Assembly: GCA_964371945.1 (NCBI GenBank)
Contig: CAYJPA010000010.1
Location: 1 to 64,000 of the forward strand
Reading direction: 5' to 3'
DNA from: CAYJPA01 sp964371945
GTDB lineage: Bacteria > Chloroflexota > Chloroflexia > Thermomicrobiales > UBA6265
DNA length: 64,000 nt
In this document: positions 48,984-58,713 of the stretch, in pieces
Layout of the letters: each line of letters opens with the position of its first letter
Position numbering within the stretch: the stretch's first letter is position 1
Notes under the pieces: model-generated
Database searches by the model: none
Seen by the model: the letters and a program-made list of their open reading frames with translations, nothing else
What the model was told of the DNA's origin: nothing
Program-made: the position numbers and the translations under genes

Positions 48984-50354
48984 TTAGGATGCGACACCCG
49001 GGCATCTGGCCACGAGCTCGGAATATGCGCCTCCAGTTAGGCCAAATACTTGAGCATAGATCAGGCTGACGTCGGCTGCGATGTTGTCCGCGTTCTCGGC
49101 CTCGACATCATCCGCAAGTGTTCGGATACCATCCGCGGCTCCATGTAGAGCGGCGGCGTACTGCTCCGATGTTGCCTGTGCTGCTTCTGGCGTGTCGAGA
49201 TCGTCGAGAGCATCAGCAACCTCGTCGAACAAGTCTGCCGCGTCCCGGAGAGCTTGTGGCTCGACAGTGCCCCCTTCGCTGACTTGATCGACGAGCTCGA
49301 ACGCATCCGAAAGTGGAGCCAGCGCGTTTATGATCTGGTCAGCCCATACGAGAACTGCTTCGCAAGCAGGATCAACGACCACGGTCGCAACGGGAGTCAG
49401 TTCTGGTTGTGTGTAGGTGGCACCCCGATCGAACTCCGCGATTCGGAGCCTCCGATCTCCTTGCGGCGCAAAAATAACGTCCTTGATCGTCGCGCCGCTA
49501 ATCAACTGAAACGTCACCACGCCGCTTATCCGCGCGCCTGGCGCCACTTCGGTGTACGGAAGGTCAGGCAGCGCCGCCGTTCCCTCCGCGGTGCGGTAGA
49601 CCCCGGCCGTGCTCGAAACGAAGCCCTCGTGGTCGATGACCGAGAAGGAGTACGAGCTGATCGTTACCGGCCTCGTCCCCAGACTGGTGAACGATACCGC
49701 TACGCCCACATAGCGAAAGCCGCGTTGTGGCGGATAGGACGGATCGAAATCTTGGAGCGGATCGACAACGCCGCTCAAGGAAAGTTCGCCCAACGGTGCG
49801 CCGTTACCCGCGTTCCAGGCGACCACATCACCAGGAGCCACGCGCGCTTCCCGTTGATCGACTACGACGACGCTTTGCTCGTACGTCGGTGCGTACTCGA
49901 TCAGCGAGATCGTCGAATCGCCGAAAACCTGGAAAAAAATGACACCGGTACTTGTCTGACCCGGCTCGACCTGGTTTGTCTGGAGATCAGGCTGTGCGGC
50001 TGCCGATTCCGCACTTCGAGAGACGTAACCCTGGTACGCGACAAACCCCTCGTTATCGACCATCGTGAATCCGCTGTAGTTCACCGGAAGCACCTGACTG
50101 CCGGCCGATAAGCTGACAGCGACCTGCGCCCAGTGGTAGCCACGTGGAGGCTGGCTACTGACCGGATCATAGTCCTCGAACGGGTCCGTGATCGCGGTGA
50201 CTTTGACTTCCCCTATAGGCTCGCCGTTGGCGCCATAAACAGTGGCCGGTTCACCTATCTTGGGACCGGTTGTCGCCGTGTCTTGCGCCATGGCCGGAAG
50301 CGCACCTGCGACGACGCTGAGCAGGAGTGAGAGGACGAGTAACAATCGAACCAC
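48984..50354 (-). CDS. Secreted protein with two DUF4352-like domains
   Basis: 456 aa. GTG start at 50354 with GGAAGGGAG six to seven bases upstream; an out-of-frame ATG lies between. Signal peptide LLLVLSLLLSVVAGALPAMA. Two tandem immunoglobulin-like domains (about 35-165 and 170-310) share a design: IGEVKVTAITDPFEDYDP / LGELSLSGVVDPLQDFDP, then GYHWAQVAVS / GFRYVGVAVS, and a closing strand FFQVFGD / TFQLISG. The C-terminal 130 residues are helical (DAADLFDEVADALDDLDTPE), perhaps a coiled coil. No anchor, so released or loosely attached. Confidence 0.8.
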   Translation of the reverse strand: MVRLLLVLSLLLSVVAGALPAMAQDTATTGPKIGEPATVYGANGEPIGEVKVTAITDPFEDYDPVSSQPPRGYHWAQVAVSLSAGSQVLPVNYSGFTMVDNEGFVAYQGYVSRSAESAAAQPDLQTNQVEPGQTSTGVIFFQVFGDSTISLIEYAPTYEQSVVVVDQREARVAPGDVVAWNAGNGAPLGELSLSGVVDPLQDFDPSYPPQRGFRYVGVAVSFTSLGTRPVTISSYSFSVIDHEGFVSSTAGVYRTAEGTAALPDLPYTEVAPGARISGVVTFQLISGATIKDVIFAPQGDRRLRIAEFDRGATYTQPELTPVATVVVDPACEAVLVWADQIINALAPLSDAFELVDQVSEGGTVEPQALRDAADLFDEVADALDDLDTPEAAQATSEQYAAALHGAADGIRTLADDVEAENADNIAADVSLIYAQVFGLTGGAYSELVARCPGVAS

Positions 50355-50850
50355 TTCATTCTCCCTTCCAAGTTGACTGAGCGGCCCACGGTGTCGCGGA
50401 CTCTAAGGCGTGCCAGAACAGGAGGCCGGAATCCTGTTCGTTTGATCTGTTGGCTCCCTACACTACATCGCGGATCAGATTTAGGAAAGGGGCTTTCCAG
50501 CTCGCTCATGATTCCCGGAAGCCACGCTCCAGATTCTTGACTACTGACTACGGAATTCACGCATGCGCCGACTACATTACGTGCACCCGCTCGGATTGGC
50601 TCCATTGACTGCTCAAGCCGGAGGGAAAACTGACTCCGGATCGCGTGATCCAACCAGCGATCCAGGTCGCCGACCGCAGGACTCTCCAAACTTCCGTGAC
50701 TGAACGTGAGGGCCTGCAGCGACCGAAGAACGACACAATAAGCGTCTCGCCGGGGAACTTCGCCCGGGCGGGCCCAGTTCTGGCATCACAACGCGGAGAC
50801 CTGAGCAATTGCCCAGGTCTCTGCCCCGTCCCCTTGTTGCGGACTTATCG
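50355..50850. other. Intergenic region, 496 bp, with terminator-like hairpin
   Basis: No credible gene. GAGACCTG (50796-50803) pairs perfectly with CAGGTCTC (50814-50821) around a 10-base loop, 30 bp beyond the ribonucleotide reductase stop, a likely terminator for that gene without a U tract. The rest should hold the promoter of the leftward secreted-protein gene, but no clear boxes are visible. Confidence 0.5.
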
Positions 50851-53800
50851 TTATGAGCACCCGAGGCTGTTGCCGCAATTGAGGCACTTGTAGCAGGCGC
50901 CGTTCCGAATCGTGATGTGACCGCAGACGTCGCAGAACGGCGCATCGCCCATCATCTCCGCCAGTGCCAGATCCATCATGTCCACCGGTCCCTGGTGGTC
51001 AAGCGTGGCTGAGCGAGTCGTCGTGGTCGCTACAACCTGGTAGGTCGTGTGACTGCCGCTGGCATGTCCATTGGCGCTGCCGTTGTCATTCGTGTGTGAG
51101 TTGGAGTAACCAGTGCTTGCGCCTGGCGCCTCGACCGTAGCCACTGCGTCGGCGAGCTGCGCCTTCGGGCGATCCTGTTCGACCACGGCGGGCCGCGGCT
51201 GCACTTGCACCGGCTCGGGTCCCCAACCGGGGAAGAACGATGTCGCTTCTTCTTGCGCCGGCTCGTCGTACGCCGGTTCAGTAAGCTCTGGCGAGACTTG
51301 AACGAGATCGGTGCGGCCAAGGTACTCGAGTCCGAGCACCCGGAAGACGAAATCGATCATCGAGGTCGCCATCTTGATATTTGGGTGCCCCGAAACTATC
51401 CCCTGCGGCTCGAACCTCACAAACGTGAAGGTGTCGACGAACTCCTCGAGCGGCACACCGTACTGCAATCCCTTGGAGACGGCGATCGCAAAACAGTTGA
51501 TCATCGAGCGGAAGGCCGCGCCCTCTTTGTGAATGTCGATGAAGATCTCGCCCAGCGATCCATCCTCGTACTCACCGGTTCGCAGATAGATCTTCTGACC
51601 CGCCACCCGTGCTTCCTGCGTGAACCCACCACGGCGGGGCGGCATCCGGCGGCGATACGGGATCGGCCGGGCGGGCATCGATTCGACGAGCTCTGCATCC
51701 GCGAAGAGCGCGGGGTGAGCCGCAACCGCCGGTTGCTCCTTCTCCCACTGTTCCCGCGCATCAAGCACCGCTTTCGCGACCGCCGCGGCTCGCTCGTTGG
51801 CGGCCTCCGCCTGTGCCCGCGACAGCGCTGCCGCGACCGCGTCATCGACTCGCTTGGCGACTTCCGCCTCGATCTCTTCCTTGCTCTTCGCGTCTCTGTC
51901 TTCGGCCGAATCGCTCTTGCCGGAGAGCGGCTGGCTCATCTTGGAGCCGTCGCGATAAATGGCCATCGCTTTGAGGCCGAACGCCCAACTTTCCTTGTAG
52001 GCGTCGAGAATGTCGTCGATGGCCGCCTCATTCGGCATGTTGATCGTTTTGCTGATCGCCCCGGAGAGGAAGCTCTGAGCGGCGCTCATCATCTTGATGT
52101 GGCCCATATGGTGGATAAAGCGAGTGCCCTTTTTCCCGCACTTGTTGGCGGTGTCGAAAACCGGAAGATGCTCCGGCTTGAGATTGGGCGCTCCCTCTAC
52201 GGTCATGGTTCCGCAGATGTGCTCATTTGCTTCTTCGATCTGCTGGCGAGTGAAGCCGATCGCCCGCAGGAGCTCGAACCCCGGTTTGGATGCCTGCTCC
52301 ATCGTGAGACCGACTCGCGCGATCGCATCTTCGCCGAGCGTCCAGGCATTGAAGGCGAACCCGAGCTCGAAAACGCCGGGCAGCGCTTTTTCGACCTTGT
52401 CCAAATCCGCATCGCTGAAGCCCCTGGCCAGCAGGCTCGCCCGGTTGATATAGGGAGCGCCTGTCAGAGTCAAGGCGCCGAGCACATAGGTCAGAATCGC
52501 GACCCGGTCTTCGATGCTGTAACCGAGGTTCTTCAACGCCGGCTCGATGCTCTGGTTGGCGATTTTGAAGTACCCGCCGCCGGCGAGCTTCTTGAACTTG
52601 ACCAGTGCAAAGTCCGGTTCGACGCCGGTTGTGTCGCAATCCATCAACAGACCAATCGTGCCGGTCGGCGCGAGCAGCGTTGTCTGCGCGTTGCGATAAC
52701 CATGGAGCTCGCCGCCGGCGAGCGCGCGATCCCAGGATTCCCTCGCGGCGATGACCAGATCCTCAGGTGCGAGGTCCGAGCTGATTCCCATCGGAACCAC
52801 CGACAGCCCCTCATACTCCGCGGCAGGCGCGTCGTAGGCCGCCCGTCTGTGATTTCTGATCACCCGCAGCATATGGCGCTCGTTCGCCTCATATTCGCGG
52901 AACGGGCCCAGGTGCTTCGCCATTTCGGCGGAGGTGGCGTAGCTTTCACCGGTCATGATCGCGGTCATCGCCCCGGTGAATGCGCGCGCATCGTCGCTGT
53001 CATATGGAAGGCCGCGGAGCATGAGTACGGTGCCGATGTTGGCATGGCCGAGGCCGAGCGTGCGGTAGTCGTATGAAAGCCGGGCGATCTCTTTGCTCGG
53101 AAACTGCGCCATCAGCACGCTGATTTCGAGCACGATCGTCCAGAGGCGGATCGCGTGGCGATAGCCTTCGATATCGACTTTGCCAGTTTCGACATTGACG
53201 AACTTGAGCAGGTTCAGGCTCGCCAGGTTGCACGCGGTGTTGTCGAGAAACATGTACTCGGAGCAGGGATTGCTGGCATTGATCCGCCCGCCCTCGGGGC
53301 AGGTGTGCCACTCATTGATCGTCGTGTCGTACTGCAGACCAGGATCCGCGCTCTGCCAGGCGGCCGTGGCGATTGTGTGCCAGAGCTCCCGAGCCTTGAC
53401 CGTTTTGTAGATCGAACCGTCGGTGCGCTTCGTGAGATTCCAGTCAGCGTTCTCTTCGACCGCGCGCAAGAACTCATTCGTGACCCGAACGGAGTTGTTT
53501 GCGTTCTGACCGGAAACCGTCGAATAGGCCTCGCCGTTGTAATCGCTCGGATAACCGGCGGCGATCAACGCGGCGACCTTCTTCTCTTCGCTTGCCTTCC
53601 AATTGATGAAGGCTTCGATGTCCGGGTGGTCAATGTCGAGACAGACCATCTTTGCCGCGCGTCGGGTGGTGCCGCCGCTCTTGATCGCGCCCGCGGCGCG
53701 GTCACCCACGCGCAGGAAGCTCATCAGTCCAGAGCTCGTGCCGCCGCCGGAGAGCTTTTCGCCTTCGCCTCGGAGGGAAGAGAAGTTGGTGCCTGTGCCG

Positions 53801-54489
53801 GAGCCATACTTGAAGAGGCGTGCTTCGCGGACCCAGAGGTCCATGATGCCGCCTTCGCCGACGAGATCGTCGTTGACCGACTGAATGAAGCAGGCGTGCG
53901 GCTGCGGATGCGTGTACGCGTCCTCGCTCTCCCGCACTTCCCCACTGACGGGATCGCAGTAGTAGTGACCCTGTGCGGGTCCTGTGATGCCATAGGCGAA
54001 GGCGAGACCGGTATTGAACCATTGGGGGGAGTTCGGAGCCGCCATCTGGTTGATGAGCATGAAGGCCAGCTCGTCATAGAACGCCTGCGCATCCTCGGGC
54101 GAGGCGAAATACCCGTGGTCCTCACCCCATGATCGCCAGCAGCCGGCCAGCCTGTGAATCACCTGGCGGGCCGACCGTTCCGGGCCGAGCACTGGATTGT
54201 GGGATTCATCCAGGACAGGGCTGCCATCGTCCCCCACCAGCGGAACACCCGCTTTGCGGAAGTACTTGGAGACCATGATGTCGGTCGCCACCTGCGACCA
54301 GCTCACCGGCACCTCGGCGTCTTTCATTTCGAAAACGACGGAACCGTCCGGATTGGTGATGCGGGAGGTTCGCTTGGACCACTGCACGCTGGCGAACGGA
54401 TCGAGCCCTTCTGTGGTGTAGTACCGCGTAACGGCGATGCCGCGTCCGGTTGTGGGTGCCGCTGCCATCTTCTCTTCCCGCTCGGTCAT
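50851..54489 (-). CDS. nrdJ: Adenosylcobalamin-dependent ribonucleotide reductase (class II)
   Basis: About 1212 aa. Makes deoxynucleotides using coenzyme B12. The barrel shows GSGTGTNFSSLRG, the active-site segment NPCSEYMFLDN, a nucleotide loop with PTGTIGLLMD, and KMMSAAQSFLSGAISKT. A charged coiled-coil insertion (EEIEAEVAKRVDDAVAAALS) precedes a second domain, FIDIHKEGAAFRSM. The tail ends CDVCGHITIRNGACYKCLNC, a zinc-ribbon-like redox Cys tail. Start ATG 54489 has AGGGG upstream; the frame is open to 54789, and 100 more basic residues cannot be excluded. No nrdA/B or nrdD is in the window. Confidence 0.93.
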   Translation of the reverse strand: MTEREEKMAAAPTTGRGIAVTRYYTTEGLDPFASVQWSKRTSRITNPDGSVVFEMKDAEVPVSWSQVATDIMVSKYFRKAGVPLVGDDGSPVLDESHNPVLGPERSARQVIHRLAGCWRSWGEDHGYFASPEDAQAFYDELAFMLINQMAAPNSPQWFNTGLAFAYGITGPAQGHYYCDPVSGEVRESEDAYTHPQPHACFIQSVNDDLVGEGGIMDLWVREARLFKYGSGTGTNFSSLRGEGEKLSGGGTSSGLMSFLRVGDRAAGAIKSGGTTRRAAKMVCLDIDHPDIEAFINWKASEEKKVAALIAAGYPSDYNGEAYSTVSGQNANNSVRVTNEFLRAVEENADWNLTKRTDGSIYKTVKARELWHTIATAAWQSADPGLQYDTTINEWHTCPEGGRINASNPCSEYMFLDNTACNLASLNLLKFVNVETGKVDIEGYRHAIRLWTIVLEISVLMAQFPSKEIARLSYDYRTLGLGHANIGTVLMLRGLPYDSDDARAFTGAMTAIMTGESYATSAEMAKHLGPFREYEANERHMLRVIRNHRRAAYDAPAAEYEGLSVVPMGISSDLAPEDLVIAARESWDRALAGGELHGYRNAQTTLLAPTGTIGLLMDCDTTGVEPDFALVKFKKLAGGGYFKIANQSIEPALKNLGYSIEDRVAILTYVLGALTLTGAPYINRASLLARGFSDADLDKVEKALPGVFELGFAFNAWTLGEDAIARVGLTMEQASKPGFELLRAIGFTRQQIEEANEHICGTMTVEGAPNLKPEHLPVFDTANKCGKKGTRFIHHMGHIKMMSAAQSFLSGAISKTINMPNEAAIDDILDAYKESWAFGLKAMAIYRDGSKMSQPLSGKSDSAEDRDAKSKEEIEAEVAKRVDDAVAAALSRAQAEAANERAAAVAKAVLDAREQWEKEQPAVAAHPALFADAELVESMPARPIPYRRRMPPRRGGFTQEARVAGQKIYLRTGEYEDGSLGEIFIDIHKEGAAFRSMINCFAIAVSKGLQYGVPLEEFVDTFTFVRFEPQGIVSGHPNIKMATSMIDFVFRVLGLEYLGRTDLVQVSPELTEPAYDEPAQEEATSFFPGWGPEPVQVQPRPAVVEQDRPKAQLADAVATVEAPGASTGYSNSHTNDNGSANGHASGSHTTYQVVATTTTRSATLDHQGPVDMMDLALAEMMGDAPFCDVCGHITIRNGACYKCLNCGNSLGCS

Positions 54490-54789
54490 CTCTATCCCCT
54501 GGATCCAAGGTTGTGGATCTGGAGCCGGCTCCATTGCCCGCGAACCAGTGCTTCCACTCGTCTTTGACTTCGGAACGCCGCCGGCCTCGTTCGGTCGTCC
54601 CGGGCGACGCAACGCCACTTCATTGATCGCTGCGTCGTGGATGGTTTTCGGTCCTGTCGATTCGTCAGCCAAGACAGTCCGCAGCCATTCCAGTTCGGAA
54701 TTAGCCTCTTCACGTGCTGCAGATGCACGCTGGATTTGGTTGCGACGTGCTTTGTGTTTCATGACATGAAACCGCGCGTGAGTAGTCAA

Positions 54790-55279
54790 CTCCGACCGAT
54801 TCGATCCGCTTGCGCGGAACGTCGCGAAGGCGATAAACCACTAGATGATGTATTGCAGAATCGATACCATCCCTACACGTTGTGTAGACGGGCATTCTAC
54901 GCTCTCCGTTGACTCAAACGCAAGATGTGTCATGAGGTCACCAAATGCGGGCTCTGCAATGCGGCAAATACTGGCGAAATCTGCCAGATTATAGCACAAG
55001 CGTTCGCACTGTACGTTCATTATGTGATTCTGCTGTGCCAAAAAGTCTCAAGTTGACAAGTTATGAACTACCTGGAAAACAAAAACAGCCGGCGAAATCT
55101 CGTCAAAATCATCCCCATTGCATGATGTCCGGACAGTGGTTGTCGTCGATCGATTGCCGCCTCGCCGAGATCCAGGTCGAGACTGATCTCGGAGCAAATG
55201 AATTGCCGTCGTGAACGCGCGAATGCGATTCTGAATCGAAGATTCGCAGCCGGTCTTGGACAAGCCAGACCGGCATGTC
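54790..55279. other. Intergenic region upstream of nrdJ, 490 bp
   Basis: On the minus strand TGCTATAAT (extended -10, box at 54988-54993) is the best promoter for nrdJ. Just upstream, GAACGCTTGTGC resembles an SOS-type GAAC-N4-GTTC half-palindrome with one mismatch. The 200-500 nt leader shows no recognisable cobalamin riboswitch. Otherwise empty. Confidence 0.45.
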
Positions 55280-56128
55280 TCACCGATCGACAGCCGGGTT
55301 GAACTCGACCCATGGCTCCCAGGCAAAGCGGGACCGGAACCGCTCGAGCAGCAAGAGGACAGGTCCGCCAAGCAGCAGCGTCAACACAACGTTACCTGCC
55401 GCGCGGAAGAGATCGTAGCCGAACGAGGTCACGAGATAGAACGAACCATAGCGGTGAAGCGTCTCGCCGAATCCGAGTCCCGGCGTCCAGTAGAGACTGG
55501 AATCGGCGCCGAGTCCAGGCGCCGTGACGGGCCAAAACCAGAGATTGAGCAGCAAACCGAAGAGCACACCCCAGATTGCCCCAAACCCAGCCAGGAGAAC
55601 AAGGCGATGTCGCGGCGATTTCAGGTGCGGCAGCCAACCCGCGGATAGTCCCACCCAGCCCGCGCCGAGCATCTGATACGGAAGCCACGGTCCGATCCCT
55701 CCTGTCAGGAAAGCCGATACGAGCAAGGTGAGCGCCCCCATTTGGAACCCAAGCGCCGGTCCAAATACGAAACCAACGAGGGCGATCAGGATGAAGATGG
55801 GCGACGCGCCGAGAAAGGTCGGCATGAGACGAAGCGAAGCGTCGATTGCCACCAGGGACCCAAGGAGTGCGACGGTCTTCGAGGCCGAACCGGTGCCGCG
55901 TTCGTCGCGGTCAAACTCGGTGAGGATCGCGATTAGGCAAAGTGCCGTGACGATCGCCAGCAAATAGGGCGCATCGCCCGCTCGCGCGCTCGTTTCTTTA
56001 CCTTGGGCGATTGCCGGCAACAGGAAAGGATAGAGAAAACCGCACGATCCGACCAGGCAGGCCAAGAAGATGGCGACATTTCCACCGCTGAATGGCCAAT
56101 TCCCTGGGGACCGGACACCTATTCCCAT
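55280..56128 (-). CDS. ECF transporter S component (substrate-binding membrane protein)
   Basis: 282 aa, seven to eight hydrophobic segments, mostly at the size of a long S component. FILIALVGFVFGPALGFQMG and LLVSAFLTGGIGPWLPYQML, with GAGWVGLSAGW, are typical of the CbrT/cobalt-family S units. S components capture vitamins or metals and dock to a shared EcfAAT module, which is not nearby. The neighbouring B12-dependent reductase makes cobalamin a reasonable guess, unproven. Divergent from the PucR regulator. Confidence 0.7.
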   Translation of the reverse strand: MGIGVRSPGNWPFSGGNVAIFLACLVGSCGFLYPFLLPAIAQGKETSARAGDAPYLLAIVTALCLIAILTEFDRDERGTGSASKTVALLGSLVAIDASLRLMPTFLGASPIFILIALVGFVFGPALGFQMGALTLLVSAFLTGGIGPWLPYQMLGAGWVGLSAGWLPHLKSPRHRLVLLAGFGAIWGVLFGLLLNLWFWPVTAPGLGADSSLYWTPGLGFGETLHRYGSFYLVTSFGYDLFRAAGNVVLTLLLGGPVLLLLERFRSRFAWEPWVEFNPAVDR

Positions 56129-56166
56129 CTCAGGACCTTCCTAATTTGGCTTGAAATGAGCTCCCC

Positions 56167-56258
56167 ATTGTGCAACACTGCCAATCAGATTCGTGATTTA
56201 TTCCACAATGATTTCGCTTTGGTCGGTTCGATGCAAAACAGAGCGGGAGATTGTGCAA
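56167..56258. promoter_or_regulatory. Repeated ATTGTGCAA sites between divergent genes
   Basis: ATTGTGCAA occurs at 56167-56175 and 56250-56258, 83 bp apart in the same orientation, with a related CCACAATGATT between them. They flank the divergent promoters of the ECF S-component gene and the PucR-family regulator, where a regulator's own sites are expected. Confidence 0.45.
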
Positions 56259-56375
56259 TATGACTATTTCCTTCTCCGTTGGCCGTCTGTGTCGCCCTTC
56301 GACTGGCGCGACATGCGGTCTGACGCCGCATCAGGAACATCCTAGCTCAACGGACCCGTCTGAGGAGACGCCGCC

Positions 56376-57893
56376 ATGCCTGAGATCACACTGACCGATC
56401 TGATCGCCTGGGAGCCCCGCTTGCAGCCCGCCGGCATCGCAGGAATTGTCGACGATGCGCAGGCAGATGCATGGTCCGAACGTGAACTGAGTTGGGCCGT
56501 GACCGTGCGTGCCACCGCCCCGATGCTCCCAGCCATCAGAGGAGGGGAGCTTGTTCTGCTGCCCCGTCGGGTGCTCACGGATTTTGGGATCGCTCTTTCG
56601 GTTCTGCTGCGTGAGCTTTCTTCCCATGGAATTGCCGCGATCGTGCTCGATCAGCTTCCGACTGCTCCGTCGCCGATTCCAGTGCTCTTCACTGAAGTGC
56701 TTTCGTCTGAGTTTGAAACCGAGATCAACCGCTTGCTCACCGAGCGGCGAAGCGAGCTCTATCACGCCGGAACGGATTTAGGCCGTCTGCTGAACAATGC
56801 GACTTCGGCCGGTGCCGATCTTCCGCTCGTCCTAGGCACTGCCGCCACGTTCTTGAATGTTCCTGCCGCCGTGGTCGATCCGCGTGGAGCGGTGCTGGCG
56901 GCGACTGCCGCTGAAGCAACTCCGGCCAACGCTCGCTCGCTCGCGTCACTGAACGGGTTGAGTCGCGGCTGGCGCGAAGAGCGCTACATGACGCGGTTGA
57001 CGAGCGGCGAGGCCCTCTGGCTGGGCCCAGTGCCAAAAACACGACGGGCGATGGCCCGGCTCGCCGCGGAGCGAGTCGCGATGGCCTCCGAAGCCGCCAT
57101 TCAACGCGCGGCGGACGCGCGTCCCCGAGGACCCGCGCGATCGGCCGCGCTCAACGCCTTACTAGTTGGGCCTCGCGTGGAGGCGGCCCGGCTGGCGACT
57201 TCGCTCGCGCTTCCAACCAATGGGATCTACCGCGTTGCACTGGTTTCGCCAGAGGGGGATCCCGCGGCGGTGCAACGGACGCTTGCCAGTTCCGGAACGA
57301 TCCATGAAGCTGGTCAGATTGATCGGTCGACAACCTTCCTGCTGGAGCTCCGGCCGGAAGCTGCCGGTGCGGGCGTCAATCGCGCAACCGTGGCCCGGCG
57401 GCGAGAAGTGGCGCCTCAGCGTGAATCGACCGGTCGCGGTTGGGTAGCGCTCTCTGCTCCGGTTAGCGGCTCCGCTGCACTGCAGGATGCCGCCCGAGAA
57501 GCGCGATACGTTGCTTCTCTTCTTTCGAATGGATTGATTCACGGACCGGTGGCGAGGTTCGATCTCCTCTCGGATCTCGGGCCGTATGCGCTCTTCTACA
57601 AACTTTGGGGATCGAACGATCTTGCCGAGTTTGCCGCCGAATCGCTTGGCGACTTGCCCGGCAGGGACCGCCGCGGAACCCTTCGGAAAACGTTGCTCGC
57701 CTACCTGGCCACGGGCGGTTCGCACGTCGACGCGGCCGCTAGGCTCGGGATCCACCGCAACACACTTTCGTATCGGTTGAAGCAGATTACCTCGCTTACG
57801 GGCAGGGAACCGACCAATCCCTCGACTCAGCTCGTCTTCCATCTGGCGCTCCTGGCATCGACCATGCCGCCGGCGCCAGACGAGGCACGATAG
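56376..57893 (+). CDS. PucR/CdaR family transcriptional regulator
   Basis: 505 aa. The N-terminal PucR sensor domain (about 1-125: LTDLIAWEPRLQPAGIAGI; ELSWAVTVRATAPMLPAIRG) is followed by a GAF/GGDEF-like middle region (140-400). The C-terminal HTH_30 contains LLAYLATGGSHVDAAARLGI then HRNTLSYRLKQI. Family members control purine, amino-acid or sugar-acid use. It is divergent from the ECF S component and probably regulates it through the ATTGTGCAA sites. Start ATG 56376. Confidence 0.9.
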   Translation: MPEITLTDLIAWEPRLQPAGIAGIVDDAQADAWSERELSWAVTVRATAPMLPAIRGGELVLLPRRVLTDFGIALSVLLRELSSHGIAAIVLDQLPTAPSPIPVLFTEVLSSEFETEINRLLTERRSELYHAGTDLGRLLNNATSAGADLPLVLGTAATFLNVPAAVVDPRGAVLAATAAEATPANARSLASLNGLSRGWREERYMTRLTSGEALWLGPVPKTRRAMARLAAERVAMASEAAIQRAADARPRGPARSAALNALLVGPRVEAARLATSLALPTNGIYRVALVSPEGDPAAVQRTLASSGTIHEAGQIDRSTTFLLELRPEAAGAGVNRATVARRREVAPQRESTGRGWVALSAPVSGSAALQDAAREARYVASLLSNGLIHGPVARFDLLSDLGPYALFYKLWGSNDLAEFAAESLGDLPGRDRRGTLRKTLLAYLATGGSHVDAAARLGIHRNTLSYRLKQITSLTGREPTNPSTQLVFHLALLASTMPPAPDEAR

Positions 57894-58713
57894 CCGGTCG
57901 TCATGCAGTCGCCGCTCATCACCGTCGGCCGCTCGCGTCCGGCTCGACGCTGGCGCGGATGCTCAAGTCGGGAAAGAATCGTAGCGCCGGAGGTCTTCCG
58001 CGCCGCGAAAGTTTCGAATACTTCGATCTGGTTGATCCTCACCAACTTGAAATGGAGTTGGAAACAAATATCAATCTCTCGATTCGATTCGCTTGATCGA
58101 CGATAACCGAGAGCTATCGCGGGCAGATTCGCTGCCGCTGAATTAACTGTTTCGACAATGCACGACTGATCAGGGATTTTTCGCTCGGTACGAGTCTCGC
58201 CCCATGGTCGAACTGTCCGAACCCCATGCCGGCTTCAATCGCATTCTTCACCACCCATTCCCGGGCGGAACGACGCCCGCGAGTACACTCCTCTCGTCAC
58301 TTTTCCGGTGACGTTTCGACGGCGGAACGGTTTGGCGGTTGCGGATCGGAGGGGTCATCGCGTCGATTTGGCCGATGCTCTGCATCGCCCTACCCCACTT
58401 CTCCTTTCCCGCGGTTTCCACGATCCTCGCAATTTCCAGGCAATTTACCTGTTAGCGCTTCCCTGTTCCCTGTTTGAGAAATGTGTGATAGAGTGTACGT
58501 ACACAGTGTGCGTGCGCTCCTGTGCTCCTTGGTCGCTTGCTCCCGCCTCCGTGCAAGCGGTCGTTCTCGGCCGGCATGTTCCGTCGGAACCGTCCGGCTG
58601 ATTGAACGCTGAACTGTTCCGGTCGTTGCGTTTTGCCTCCTGGCCTGGCTCATCGCGACGCCGCCGAACGCGGATCCCCCGCCGCGTTTCGGAAGCTGGA
58701 GGAATAGACGCTT
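57894..58713. other. Intergenic region, 820 bp
   Basis: No reliable gene. A short frame ending ESFEYFDLVDPHQLEMELET (about 57900-58096) reads protein-like but has no start with a ribosome binding site, so it may be a relic. A perfect 12-bp palindrome GTGTACGTACAC lies at 58493-58504, about 210 bp before the next gene, and could be an operator. GGAGG just before 58714 serves the next gene. Confidence 0.45.

Noticed and set aside
51205..53076. A 623-codon frame antisense to nrdJ.
   Set aside because: Product is Arg/His/Asp-rich with no domain; it is the mirror of a strongly conserved gene in GC-rich DNA.
57903..58106. A 67-codon frame after the PucR gene.
   Set aside because: No ribosome binding site; a different frame there reads more protein-like but lacks a start, so at most a relic.
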